From Tyto alba (lineage: Eukaryota > Chordata > Aves > Strigiformes > Tytonidae), in the NCBI RefSeq assembly GCF_018691265.1, contig NW_024881329.1, positions 3,534,001 through 3,598,000 of the forward strand: DNA of 64,000 nucleotides. Reading direction: 5' to 3'. Of this stretch, positions 1 through 13,100 are shown in pieces. Each line of letters starts with the position of its first letter. Positions within the stretch are counted from its first letter, which is position 1. The notes beneath the pieces are model-generated. The model searched no databases and was not told the DNA's origin. It saw nothing but the letters and a program-made list of their open reading frames with translations. The position numbers were made by a program, and so were the translations under genes.

Positions 1-307
1 ACGTTTGCAGTGATGGAAGAGAGCCCAAGGAGCATCACTGCGGCCCGCAACACAGCCCACTCCTACGTGTTCCCACTGCTGCACCTCCCCGCATCTATGC
101 AGCACAAAAATGGGACCAGAGCCCTTCTGGGGGGGTCGGGACGGGACGAGGAGGCAGCCTGCCCATCAATTCAGCCCTGCCTGCAGCGGGCGGCCCCGGA
201 CCAGATGCAACCACGCAGGCAAAAAGCCAACAACTGATGAAGATTTTGCAGTCTGAAGACATTTGGAAATTCTAATGGAAAAAACATTTGACAGTTTGCA
301 AGTTAGT

Positions 308-366
308 AATAATAATAATAATAATAATAGTAGTAGTAGTAGTAATAATAATAATAATAATAATAA
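308..366. repeat. Compound (AAT)n-(AGT)n-(AAT)n microsatellite
   Basis: About seven AAT units, then AGT units, then AAT units again. It produces a polyleucine minus-strand frame that is not a gene. Confidence 0.93.
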
Positions 367-2276
367 ATTTTGCCTATGTGACTTTTTCAGCAAGATGGGC
401 AATGATATCACATAATTGATGGTATTCTTTGCACTCTGTCCCACGTCCTTATTTTCCCCATCTCCCACCCCCTATCCCAATCACTCATGAATTGCTTCCT
501 TGTTCACCCACATATTTAAATGGACGAGAATATCGATCAGACAAGCCTTTTGTGTTCAATATATTTCTACCAGTGAGGCAAGACACTGGTATTGGCTGAA
601 AGCAGGTGCTTCCAAAGGAAGTCTCATCTCTTACACTTCCCCAAAGAGACCCCTACTCACCATATTTCAGTGTCTTGTGTGTCTGGATTCTGGGCACCGA
701 GCAGAGGTTCTGCTTGAGGCAGCGCACAAAATATTCTATTGAGTGCACACACAAAAAAAAAAAAGAAAAAAGAAAAAACTTACATCCTGAGAAGTTCCCT
801 GAACATTCTTAAAATAGATTTTTCCATCATTTAGGGTCGCATGCAGAGCCCTGACTGATGAGGTCTGGGAATGTGCTGTTAATTTGCTCATTAGGAGGTG
901 TTTTTACAGTGGCTTTCAGCACTTGTGAGTTTTGTGCTCTTTCTAAAACTCTCACTAAGTTTCTGATAGCAAACCTCACAAGGAGGGAATCGCCCACTTG
1001 GTAGGTCCCATCAATCCCCTAAAATCAGTCCTAAATCTAAACTCCCCCCTGACACCCTGCTCTCAATACGGTGCCAAGGCAAAAATCAAACACACGCGCG
1101 TCCCCGGACCTGCCGTGATTGAGAAGTCCTGGGTTGAATAGATCCGAACGAGCTTTTACCTATCCATCCCAGGAATGTGTCCCACTGCCTCCGACAGCTT
1201 GCATGTGTGCCGGCAAAGAGTCCTGGGCAGCAACGTCCGCGGGGGAGCAACGCGGCTGGGAGTGCGGTGGGGAATGCCGAGGATGCCACAACAGGAAACG
1301 CGGAGACATAACACGTCCAAGTGGGGTAACTGAGGCAGACAGGGCAGGAATGCGATTAAATTACCCCTGCGGGATTTGGCTGCGACGCCGGGGCGTGCTG
1401 AGCTCACTCCCTCGTCAGAGGGAGGAAGCGAGCGGCGCGGGTTTCGCCGTCTGTGTTTTGTTTTATCAGATGGGACCAAACGGCAGCAGCAAACGCTGCG
1501 GTTTGGGGAAGGAGGTATTTCAGCACATTCCCCAGCTCCTTCTTCACGGCCTGAAGTGCAGCTAGCGGGGGGGAGAGGGTGCAAATGAAAGTCGCCCTGG
1601 GCGTGCTGGCGTAGGGGATGGAGCCACCTGCGGAGACTGGCCACAGCCCTGCCAGGGGCACACGGAGCCACATTCGAAGGAGCTGGCATGCGCCTTTTGT
1701 TCTGCATGTGCTTCCCGCTCTGCGGCACAGAACCTACTGCTCTGGCTGAGGAACAGGTCCCAGTTGTCCAAGGTCCCTCCACAGGGGTCTCGAGTAAGTC
1801 ACAGGGATGACGGCGAGCCGCAGCGAGCGGCTCCTCTACAGCTGGTCTGAGCTACTCCTGCCCAGGGGTGTATGTTGAAGCAAACCTTTACAGGTTAATT
1901 CAGTGTGCAAGCTACAGGGCCCTTGTGTGATCTCATTCTTCAAGGTGGTCAGTAGTTTTCCTTCGAAAAAGTTTCCGTTTTTTAACCTGAAAATGCCATT
2001 TACTCCAAAGCAATACTATCTGTGGGAAAAAAAGTAGAGTTTCAATTATCAGTGAAAGCAAAGAGTCTGGTCAGTGGTCTCAGCTCTGGGGAATCTTGTG
2101 CTGAAAATATTTTAGGTTCAGTAATAGTATTATGAACACAGTAAACGTGGAATAAAAAAGTTGGGAAAGGTCAACACTGAAATGTTTTGTTGTCATTGAT
2201 CTCCTCTGGACATATTGTAACTCAGGTTTCAATCAAGTTTTCCAAGTTCTGGCTTCCTCCTGATTGAGGAAAGAGG

Positions 2277-2310
2277 AAAAAAAAAAAAAAAAAAAAACAA
2301 AAAAAAAAAC
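2277..2310. repeat. A23-C-A10 tract
   Basis: A-rich simple sequence followed by CCCAAAACC. No SINE or retrocopy body recognised upstream. Confidence 0.88.
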
Positions 2311-4965
2311 CCAAAACCATTTCTGATATTCTGGAAGTTTTCACAGGATTGGGAAACAGAGTTTCCCACTTAGTCTATTGATTATTCACTAAGCATCAGG
2401 GCTCTTTGCCCTCGTGCTGTGCTTTGTAGCAATACACGCACGTACTGGATCAGAGCTACAGCTCTTCTCACCTTAAAGTTCAGCTGCTAAGCAGGCTGAG
2501 AACTGTGTGACAAAAATATGTCATGTTTTAAGGTGTCACTTGGGAAATGCTAGATTTTACACAAGGCATGAAGATTGTCTCCACCATGCTGATAAGTGTT
2601 TTTAAAATACAATCGTATTTTGGGGCGGTGGTGGAGGGAAGAGCTTGAGACTCTTTTTTTTTATTAAATCCTCTGAGTGTTTCTTTCTTAGGTTTTGCAG
2701 GGATCTTAAGTGCCTTATATGAAGCCCTGAGAAAGCAAGACCACCAGTCTGTCAATGTAGCTTGACTCGCTCACTCTTCTTTCTGAGCCCAATTTGGGAT
2801 TATTCCTATCAGGCCCTTTGGCTTTTAAGCACAACTTCTCAATTTCCGTCACTTCGTTAGGACACAACTATGTCCAGCGACACTGCCAAGAGTAGGAGCA
2901 GATCTGTGGCTCACACAGACATTGGGAACAAGGTTTTAAAAAATTTGGAAAGCAATTCTCATAGCAGCTGGGTTTGGTCAGTACCTGAAGCATCCCTCAT
3001 GACAGATCAGAATCAATAAGATGACCTCAGCAAAACTGCTTTGTGTCCCAGCTATATTTCCTTTGAATGACTCCTGCCTTTCCAGGTTGCACACTGTCTA
3101 TAGGTTAAACCAAGGTAGTTTTTTTCCCCCCACCTGGCAACGCTGCAAGCCTCACGCGGTATCTGAGCAAGAAGTGAGGTTGCTTCCAGTCTTCTATGCA
3201 ATTCAGAAGTCAGGATGTTTATTTAAAAGTTTCCAGACTATATGGACCGTGTCAGAGCTCTGAACTTTACTGGAATTTCTGAAACAGTTGATTACGGGTT
3301 TCACTTCACATCTGAGAGAGGAGGATTCAGGTGGCTCTTGCTGTGTTCGTATTCCTGTGCTTGTCCTTCCTGCTTTTAAGCTGTCACCTACCAAAAACAT
3401 GCTGAGGTCAGGATTCAGCTGGTGGCCTTGCTGGTGGGAGAAGCAAAAACTAGCTGGCAGTTCCCTCTTTTAGCTTTGCACAAGCTTGGGAGTGCTGACT
3501 TTAGGGAAAACTTGTTTTTGTCAGTGTTCAAAGCTGCTTTCATGTTACCCAAGAGGCAGAGAGGCAGTAGACCCGAACTGGTTAAAGTCACCTCTCTGAT
3601 CGCAAACTTTGATCCCTCCTCAAAATGCTAATTTCTAGTGGCAACTCCAAAACAGCTGCCCAGCTTCTTTCCCCAACCCTAACCCTGCTTTTTGACAAGC
3701 GTTGCATATTGTGACTTTATTTCCTTTCTTTTTTATTTTTCTTCAGATCAATGAATCCGACGATCTCTCTCGTTTTGCAGCAACTATCAACTCAGACGCA
3801 ATCCAGAAACGTATCAGAGCACCTTTTTTATTTTTCTTTTACTAACAGGCTGAGGATCCTAAACAGATGGGTGAAGAAGAAACCCAGCTTTTAGTGCCAA
3901 CGAGTGTTACAGTATGGATCCTGGGATGTTTCTGAAGGGGTTTCTCTGAAAAATGGGAGAAGTCCCAGGAATGGTTCTGCTGAGAGCAGCTTTGCTGGCT
4001 GTCCTCCTTCCTGTGTGGCCGTGGCCAGGCAGCCAAAGGATCAGCCCCTTCTGATGTGAGTACTCTAAGCCCTTTGCCCAGGAGGGATGGATCCTGATGA
4101 AGGCAAAGGATGGGAGGAGAGTCTGCAACATGCCTGTTCCCCCAACAGCCCCCAAGTGATGTACATTACAGTAACCCTGAAATGTCTCCTTCTGCTGACA
4201 CCTGGAGCTGATGTTGCATTCAGCCAGACACTGCCTTTGCCCAAACACCCATTGGTTTGGTCTAAGTCTTTCTTGAGGCTCTGCTGAGAGGAGAGCCAGG
4301 GTTTTTCCAAGCTGTGAAGCCCTTTAGCAGAGTGCCAGCATGTATAACCCCCCATCATGGCTGCACTCCTGCACATGGTAGCCATGAAAACCTGCAAGAA
4401 CCATAGGCTTGAATCATGCCCATGGGAAAGATGATTCTCCTCTGGCTCATTAACTCCTCAAAAGGCTTTAGCCAAGGCCAGTTTGCCAAAAAAAAACCTC
4501 CCAAAACTCAATGACACAGAGACAAGAAGCCATCTGGTTAGGTATAATCAGAGTACTTAGCTACCTCCCTAACCATTGTCCACCCTTATTAATGGTTAAA
4601 CTCTCTCTCTCACATTGCTTGCTGTTTCTGGCCAATTCAAACCCTTTCAAGTGGGAGGGAGAGTGAAGAATGGAGGTAAAACAACACCAAAGACTTGCTT
4701 GCATTCCTCAAGACACCCATTTAAAACAGTACTTCAGGTTACCTGTAAATGGCATTTGTTTTCCTATTAAGGGATATTTATTTGAATTCAGAAGTGCATG
4801 AATGAGTAGGGCCCTTAGCCTTGTCTTAAAATGGGTGAATGTGGTTTTGTGCATAACTCCCATCCTTTGTACTTACATGGCATCCTTCCATCATTTCCAC
4901 AGTATCTCCGAGCACCGCTTTTCTGCTTATTTATCTCCATGGTCTCCTGAGGACTTCTTAAAAAA

Positions 4966-5040
4966 GGAGGTCTGACTAACTTGCTCAAAGTCACACAAAA
5001 AAACTGGTGGCAGCACAGCGGATTGAGTTGAGGATTTGTC
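4966..5040 (-). mobile_element. Possible MIR-type SINE fragment (minus orientation)
   Basis: TAACTTGCTCAAAGTCACAC and GGTGGCAGCACAGCGGATTG, in the plus strand, are the reverse complement of the MIR core (TGTGACTTTGAGCAAGTTA). Only about 75 bp are recognisable. It could also be another SINE sharing the CORE domain. Confidence 0.4.
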
Positions 5041-7921
5041 AGCATGGCAGGTCGGACACCATGAAGTCCTCCTAGCGCACCTCGAGTCTCACAGGAGCCC
5101 TTTGGCCTCGGGCACCTGCCCTTCTTCTTGCACGGGGGGGATGAAGCTGTGCCAGCCTCGTGCCCTCGCGGGGCTGTGTGCCCCATGGGCACCCATGCAT
5201 GGCACGGCTGGAGTCACGGGGGTGTTGCCTGGCCACGGGGCTGCGGGCAGGTAACTCATACCTCTGCTCGGCCGCTGACGTCTCAGCCCTTAACTGGACT
5301 GAAACTGCTGAGAGTGACAGATTTGCTAAACCACATATTTTTCCTGTCAGTCATATGTTCTATGAGAATTAAGCTGAGTCCACTTCCTTACTGTCCCTCC
5401 TGACCAATGGCCATGACGTTATTTTTGAACCAGGTACACGTGAACCTCCTCCAGTAGACAAAGAGCCGTACCCAGCCTTTGCCTGAGACTTGAACCAAAC
5501 AACACTTGACCCTTCTGTTGAGTTTGAAAAGTTCAGTCAACCCTTTTTTCAACTTTCGCATTCCTCTGCCCTCTTTGGGATTTGACTGGAGGTAGAGGCA
5601 CTGAAATACCCCGAGGAATGCTGTCTTGCAGTAATTTCTGACCCTGCTGAAACCAGTCTTTCTGATTCTGGTTAACTCTTACCATTTCCAGGCCAAAAAA
5701 ACATGTGGGCAAGATTCAAGTGGATGTCCAGGCCAGCAGCTTCAAGTGCTCTCATTCACAGGTGACCCATCAAAAATGTCTCTGCTGAGTTTGGTGGCAC
5801 TGACATCAAAGGTACACCAACAGAAGATTTCGGCTCAGCATTTTTCATTGCATGTCCACACCGACATCACCATTTCAAAGCCTGATGTAGGATGGAACGA
5901 GCAGATCCTGCCAGTTTTCACTGCCTGTGTTTGGCAGCAGGCAGTTTTTGTGATGGGCTTTACTGGAGGTGAGGCGACAGACACTTGTGGCAGCCCCTCA
6001 ATCAGACGTGGCACTCGATACCCTGACTTCAGGGACAACAGCAAGAATTTCTGGAGTCCATTGCTAAACGGCCATGCTACTTAATTAGTTTTATGCTTTT
6101 TTTTTTTTTCTTTCTTCTTTTTTTTTTTTCTCCTTCTTGCTCTTTCGTGGCAGGCAGGCTGGTTCACAGGACAGTACACTGGGAAGATGGGCCAATACGA
6201 GTGCTCTTCCATGCAAAGACATCTCATATGACATAAATGGCATAAGTTCCAACCCTGGTCTGCTACCATATGCTCCTGCAGCTGCTGCTGTGGTCCTTAT
6301 CTTGCCCTGAGAATCGCCTGAGACTCAGATGGGGTGAGGGAGGTCTGAGGGCATCAGGGCCACCCAGGGCACGGATGGCACATGTCCTTAGAGCAGTCGA
6401 GCAGCTAGCAACAAAACAGTATGCAGGAGATAAACAAGCTTTTGCAGATAATTGACAACATCGGCCAGTGACATTTCAGCCAGCCAGCATGGCTTAATCA
6501 GCTTGTACCTGCCCAGCCCTGCCACTGAGATCAGGCCCTCCTTGCGCTGCAAGAAAATTGTCTGTGGGGAAGAGGGAAGTGGAGGTGAAAGTTCTTGTGT
6601 TTAACATCTGTTAATGAAAGATCATTTAATCAATTGCAAAAACAAGAATAGTCACCTCTCCAGATTCCCAAAGACGTGTTCATGTGGTGCTGCAGCTCTT
6701 CTTGGATCCGTGCTCCCAAAAGGATGACACTGCTGAGAAGGGAGGGCAGTTCAGTTTCAGAAAGGTTTTTGCCTTGTAGCATGGTGGAGACAAGGGCCTG
6801 ATGGCTTGAGTCTGAGCTTGCCAGCCCCTTACATGCGTGCCAGATGTCCTAGTCCAGCATCCAGCCCTCCCTCCCTACCACAACAGTGTAAGAACAAACC
6901 AGCCAGAGTTTAGTAGAAGACAGTAAAAAAAAAAAAAAAAAAACCAAACCCAAAAAAACCCAAACAACCCAAACCCAAAACATAGAGGTGTTATGCTAAT
7001 ACCCTGTCACCTAAAGGAGTAAAGGGAGACCTGGCCGATTCCATTTTGATGGTGAGGTGCATCCATCTGGATGGATGCTGTGTACATCAGGACCCTCGGT
7101 GTCCTGAGAAACGGCTGAAAGATAAATTATGGAACATGAAAGCAGTGATGCCTCCAGTGGGATCGAGAGAGAACCAGGCTCACCAGCTCTGCCCCAGGCA
7201 AAGAACAGGTGAGTCCCTGAGGATGCTGCTTTGCTTCCTTGCTGGCTTTTCCTACTTCTCAGAGGAGACAGGACGGGTCCTGAGATTATCATTACCCCTC
7301 AAGCAGCAGCCACACCACCTCAACCACGCTCTGAAATCATATTGAGATGTTCCATTGCCTGGTTGTACTCACAGAAGGTGCCTCCTTGGGGCCTCATCAG
7401 CTTCTTCACCTCCCTCCAGAGGGAAATCACAATGGAGCACGGCTGGTTCCTTACTTCATCACTGCTCTTTCTCCCCTGTCTCTCCCTGCAGCTGCCCAGG
7501 CTGCTGGTCAGCACCTCTGCCATAGTCTCAGTGACAGTGTGCAGCAAGAGGGGATGTCATCTCCAAGCTGTGCTGGCTTAGGGGTTGGAGGCCAGCGCCT
7601 TCCTTCCAGCAGATACCATCCAACCTTGCATCCCACCATCCAGATCTGTAGATCAGTGGCCCAAAGCAATGCTCTTCTTTGACTCTGATATTTCTACCCA
7701 GACAATGGGTTAGTCTAGCTGGTAAAGATTTTTTCTAACGTTACTAATGTGAAGAAACAAAGACCTAGCAAACCAAAATATAACTGGTGCCCAGTTGCCT
7801 CTTTATCTGGCTGTGCTTTATTTGCACAAGCTGAAGAACTTCATGGTGCCAGGAGGAATGTGATAGAAGTTCTTTGTCTCACAAATTATTTTGGCCCAGT
7901 CTTCCCCAGGGAGATAGAGCA
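5041..7921. other. Intergenic region
   Basis: No gene recognised. A T/C-rich block lies at 6097-6133 and an A/C-rich low-complexity block at 6925-6981. A small CpG-containing patch occurs at 5050-5290. Nothing else could be named. Confidence 0.6.
6925..6981. repeat. A19 followed by AACCC-like A/C-rich low complexity
   Basis: A19, then CCAAACCCAAAAAAACCC, AAACAACCCAAACCC. This is a degenerate A/C simple repeat; it is not a telomeric repeat array. Confidence 0.85.
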
Positions 7922-8160
7922 TGAGAGCAGGAGCTGGCAGCATGGGTTCTGCTCCCAGCTTTGGCACTGACCTGCTGCGTGACCTTGGACAACTCACTTC
8001 ACCTCCCCTGAGCTTCTGTTTCCCCTCCTCTCCTTTGTCTGCCTTGTTTATTTGGACTGTCAACTCCTAGAGAAAGGAATTCAGCCTCCCTGGCTGCTCA
8101 CAGATTGCATAGCATGACGGGAGCCCAATCGGACTTGCTCCTGGGAGGTACTACAGTAAA
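7922..8160 (+). mobile_element. Ancient MIR/CORE-SINE, nearly full-length
   Basis: It shows the MIR-type core in order: CATGGGTTCTGCTCCCAGCT, TTTGGCACTGACCTGCTGCG, TGACCTTGGACAACTCACTT, CACCTCCCCTGAGCTTCTGT and TTCCCC. This is followed by a tail like that of sauropsid copies: GTTTATTTGGACTGTCAACT, then a CTCCTAGAGAAAGGAATTCA region, and CTCCTGGGAGGTACTACAGT. The core and the tail both match, so the call is firm even though the subfamily cannot be named. Confidence 0.8.
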
Positions 8161-10121
8161 AAATTCATAGTGATGACTGAAAACTAGCATTTGCTAAACA
8201 ATTGTATGGGAGTTTTTAATTATTAAGTGGCATACGTGAATTAGCGGGACATCTTTGTCATTTCAGAGTGCATGTCCAGGGGCAGCGACTGCTGTTTCTT
8301 TTCTCCTCTGTAGCCACACCAATGGCCGTATCTACCAGCCCCGTAAATTTTGACGTCTTCTCCCTGTCCCAGCTGCACAGTGGGAGGAGTGGGAAGCATC
8401 TGCCAGAGCAAAGGGAGAGTTTGTTGGAGGTAATGAAGAAGGCTCATCTTGGAGTCCTCCCCCTTGTGAACATCTGGACAGATAACAGCTCTTCCAAGAA
8501 AGATTGAAAGAGCTGGGGAGGCCTCCTGGAAAGGGCAGGGAAATGCTCCTCCTTAGAGCTGGTCAGTGTCAAGGGCAGTAAGGCGGAGAGAGGCTGCAGG
8601 GGCTAATAGAGACCTTGTCACCTACAGGTCAAGGGTGGAACGGATGGAACCAAGGCCACCAAAAGCCTACAGGGCAGATGGTCTGCGGGTGAAACCATGA
8701 GTCTTGATCCTAGAATATGCTTCTTTTAGTCAAGTGCTGCAGCCTTGAAATCCACTTAACCATATGGATGGTATCAAGAGGTGTAATAAAATGTTTTCTA
8801 TTTCATTCATGTCTCTGGAGGAGACTCCATGCTCCCTCACTGGCTTCTCCGCTCAGCGAGTCCCCCTGGCAGTTGCCACCACTGTCTTTCAGCCAAGAGC
8901 ATGCCTTCCTCCTCAGGTCAAGTGACCCATGACGGCACACAAGGACATCACAATATGGCAAGAATCACGTCATTTACTCTGCAGACCACTCCACAGCAAC
9001 AGCTAAGAGCAGATCGCTTCTCTAACGTGCCGAAGTTGCTTTCAAAAAGGCTCAAATCCCACTACCATTCCAGCAGCAGCCTGCAGGATGGCAAACTCCA
9101 CCTGTGCACTCATCGGCTTTTAAAATGCCTTAAACATATTGCATCCACTGGCCTGGTATTGGATTTCTCAAGCCCCAGTGATGCAGAGGGGGTCTGCTGG
9201 GAGCGGTGTGAAAAGCAGCTCCTGAAACGCTGCTTTCTAATTGACAGGACGGAGGGCAGGCACTACCTGCTGTTAGGGGGGAGAGCCAAGCAAGCCGTTA
9301 AGCTATCAAGCAGAAGCCAATGCAGGATTGTTCCCCCCCCCGTGGTTCTCCAGAGCTTTGCCCATCCATGGCTGCCCCAGCAAAGATCCTTTCCCTGCCT
9401 GCCCACACCTGGCCAGCCGCTGCAGGAGCATCCCTGTGGTGTGAGTCCTTCCTACCCCCGCAAAGCCCAGGAGCGCACAGGGGCTCCTTCTGTCTCCAAA
9501 TGCATCAGGTGGCGTGAAGCAGGCACAGACATAGGAAGGACGATTTAAGAGAACAGACTCCCCCTTGCTTGAATTCCCTTCTCCCCACTGCACCAGGAGC
9601 TTAGGAAACTCAGGAGAGGGATGAGCACACGTGGCAGAGCGATGCCGAGGCACAGGGCGAGTGGGAGCAGGGATCCCCCGCGCACTGCCATCGAGGGTGT
9701 TTACAGATCTGTGTTTGGCCACTGGATCCAGCCTGCTGCACACCCTGAGGCTGTCACCACACAAAGCAAGCAAAGGGCAGTGGCTGCATATTTTACAGAA
9801 ACATAACAAAAGGAGAAAAAGATTTGTTTTTCAGAGCTCGCAGGTTGCTGTTAGGCAGCTACTCCTTTCTATGACAGTCGCTGTGGCTCAGAGACCACTG
9901 CAGACATGCAGTTGCCAGGGTCTGAAGGGCAAAATTCCTGTGTCTCAGTCTCCAAATTCCTCAAATAAGTCCCTCCAATTTTTATGTTTTCATAAAGACA
10001 TGGCCTGCTGCCGGGTGACCTGGAAGAGGCATCATAGTGCTTTGTCAGCACACTCGCCTCACTGCAGAAGCTAAGGACCAAATTGTCTTATTAATCATTT
10101 AAAAAGTGGGGAGGGGAGGGG

Positions 10122-10154
<33 letters not shown>

Positions 10155-13100
10155 CACAGTTCTGGCTAATTGTAGGGGGGGGGGGAAATGAGGTCAGAGT
10201 TCATTTTTCTCTCTGTTGCTGCTTCACAGTTCACTGGCTGACAAGGAAAGCAAGATAACAAGGGACTGGAGATAGTTGAAGGAACAACCTCCCTCTCCCA
10301 AGGAGAAGTGGGGGAGTTCAGGTTTCTGACATGGATGGAGAGGCAGCCACGCTGGCTGCCGAGCCGCAGGACTTGGCGGAGGGGATGCCGTGAGTTACTC
10401 CAGGAGGGAGCGGAGGGGTTTGGCCCCGGCGCACATGGCGCAAGGGGGGAACTGTCTCGTTTTTTGTCACCCCATAAACGTCCCAACATCGGTGCTGCTC
10501 GCAGGGAAGTCTGACCCGGGAGGAATTGGGAGCCTCCTGTCACCAGCAGCTGTGCAGGAATTCAAGCGGATGCATTCGATTCAATCTCAGCCTCAGGGTC
10601 TATCCACTCTGGGGTTTTTTGGCTTCTTTTTAACTTAACATCTATGCAAAAGTATAGATTGGAAGGGAGAGCAGAGTCCTGGTGCTCCTTCCCACTCTAA
10701 CACCAGGGCGACGATACGGCAAAGCCTGCCAAACCACCCTTCCCTCCCTCCGTCCCCTATGGTCGCTCCCGCTACGAGCGGCAACTGCTGGAGTAACCGA
10801 GACCTCCTCAGGAGCGTGAGATCCAGAATCATTCATTTTATGGGGCCCTCCTGCGAGAGGAAGGGATTTGTTACCCTGACTCCTGCTGGGGAAGCGCTCC
10901 CACAGCCAGAATGTGAAACACAATACAGCACGGGCTCTGACATTCAAGCTGGGTTATTTGAGGCGAGTTCGTTACACGGGGCCTACGCAGCACAATCCCA
11001 GCAGTAATTATACGGGCTCCTTGCACCATTCTGACTAGTTAAATGCTAACCCTAGCCTGAAATCACAAAGCCGCCGAGCAAAGCCAATGTGCCGTGGCTG
11101 GTGTTAGGGGTGCAGAGGAAGGAAGGGGGTCGGGAGAAGGAATCGCAACCGGGGGTGGTTGTTCAGTGAAGATCCCTGCGCTGGAGGGCACACGCTGGGA
11201 TGGGACGTTTGCTTCTGTGAGCATGAGCAGTGGCCTGTGACAGGTGGCTTGGGACCTTCTTCAGCAGTGACACTCGCGGTAATTCCAGTGTTAATGGTGG
11301 TGTTAAGCTTTCTGCTACAGAAAATGAAGTGATGGCTAAAACTCCAAAGTCAACAGCGCAATGTGCACCAAAACCACTAGGGTTGTGTTAACAAGGCAGG
11401 AGAGTTTCAAGAGGATGTGAGCAAATATTGGCAGCAAAATGTCACGGGAATAACGTCAAGCTTGCAAATGGACCTGTTTGACTCTGGATTCACACAGGCA
11501 GTTCACCATTGCCTACTGATGTCCTTACCAAGCATAAAATTGATGGCTGCAGTTCAGCGCTGGTTTTGAAGTCATTTCCACCAAGATTTCAGTCCAGAAG
11601 CGGGGGGCCTGACGAGAAGCATTCTCTACTCATCCTGCCTCACTTCAGCGGTCTCCAGTGTAGGTCTTCACAAATGAGCTGGGTGTTTAAACTCCCGTTA
11701 TAATCACGGGTGGTCTAATCAACACAGAGAAGATTGCAGAATGTTTCATGTCATCCTAAACTGGACACCTACACCTGGTCACAGGAGCCATCCCATAACT
11801 TCGTGGAGAATAATCGTGTCCGAGAGGCTGTAGCTCTGTCATCACCACTGCTAGATTTTCTAATACAGGTGTGATGTCTCACATTGTAAGTACAGGGACT
11901 GTGTTCAGAAACAGAAGCTACCTCCTGAGGCAGAGTCTTTGGAACAGTGAAGCAAGACCTCACTCTTGGACCATGGCGAGTCTCCAGGTGGCGTCTGAAT
12001 TTCTTCTGCGATGTTTTGGGTAGCACATTAAAAAACAGGGACAGGCACACTGGACACCAAGCACAGCTACTCAGAACAGGAATCCACGGAAGGAATGGGA
12101 GCCCTTTGTAGAACATCTTTCATTTGCAGGGTGCAGAGACATCTTGGCAGACACACTGGTAACCTACAGAGCTAAAACACTGCTTCCAACAGAATGAGGA
12201 ACGTGATCTCTGGTGGGTTGTACACAGGTGTTGGCCCACACCTTGGGAAGGCTCGGATGAGGAGGAGAGTAGAAGGTCTCATGTACTTCTCCCATCACTT
12301 CCACAAGCCCTGGACTTTCCCAGCACGTACCTCCATCTTCCTGCATTTTTGCTCTTCTCTTTACCCTCAATCAGATATGTAACAAGAGGGAAGGAAGGGA
12401 AGGAGCCTGGTCAAAATATAGTCCCAAAGGTTTGCTGAGAACATTTGACTTGGAGCTCTATCCGAGGCGATACCAAGGCAGTGTGGGTGAAGAGAGCAAG
12501 GATTATGGGCTCCTTGTGTCTGGATGCCAGCAGTTATTCAGTAGCCTGCGCTACATAGGACAGGCCAGGTGATCACAACGGCCTGTGAATCTCTGTCCAT
12601 ATGAAATGCAGGGCTATTTGGCCTCAGAAGAGCTATCTGGAAGGTGTTGCCTAGAGGGAGGATCAAAACCAAGGTCCTGAAAGTCTTTTGTCTTCCGATC
12701 GAGCGTGTGCAGAGCAGGCAGGAGTTGGAGGGGGTGTGTGAGGTGAGAAAGATGCTGTTAAAGCCCTGTGAGAGGCTGGCCCATTTCCTGAAGGCTGCAC
12801 AAGTCCCCACCAGTATCGCTGGCGGTGCGGCAGCGTTGGGGACTGAGCAGGCAAAAGGCAGGTGGGACATTTGGGGCAGACACCAGGAAGACATAAACAA
12901 CCTCCAGCACAGCCGGTTCCACCAAGCTCTGAAACACAAAAGGACTTCAAAACTACCCTGAAATGGTAAGACATGCGAGAAGGAACAGTGAACACTAAGG
13001 GCTGAGCAGAGGGTTATAAACATCTCCAAAGACCATGTCCCCTAGCCAGTCCAGACAGACTGCCCATTCTTTTCCTTCCCAACCCTATCTTCCCCTAATG

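Larger units (their letters stand above)
1..4965. other. Intergenic region at the left edge
   Basis: No gene recognised. It contains an (AAT)n/(AGT)n microsatellite, a CpG-richer patch at about 1180-1560, an A-rich block at 752-779, an A23-C-A10 block at 2277-2310, and otherwise unique-looking sequence with no identifiable transposon. Mammalian synteny would place MRPL23 on this side, but no ribosomal-protein coding exon was seen. Confidence 0.6.

Noticed and set aside
1325..1360. GGGGTAACTGAGGCAGACAG, resembling part of a reversed MIR
   Set aside because: Only about 20 bp match and the diagnostic GTCACAC block is absent.
1640..1670. CTGCCAGGGGCAC, resembling a CTCF site
   Set aside because: The G run is one base short and the upstream half of the core does not match.
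3674..3690. AACCCTAACCC telomere-like motif
   Set aside because: Only about two units, so it is not an interstitial telomeric array.
8829..9548. 239-codon plus-strand open frame
   Set aside because: Low-complexity Ser/Leu/Pro-rich translation with no domain and no supporting splice or poly(A) context.
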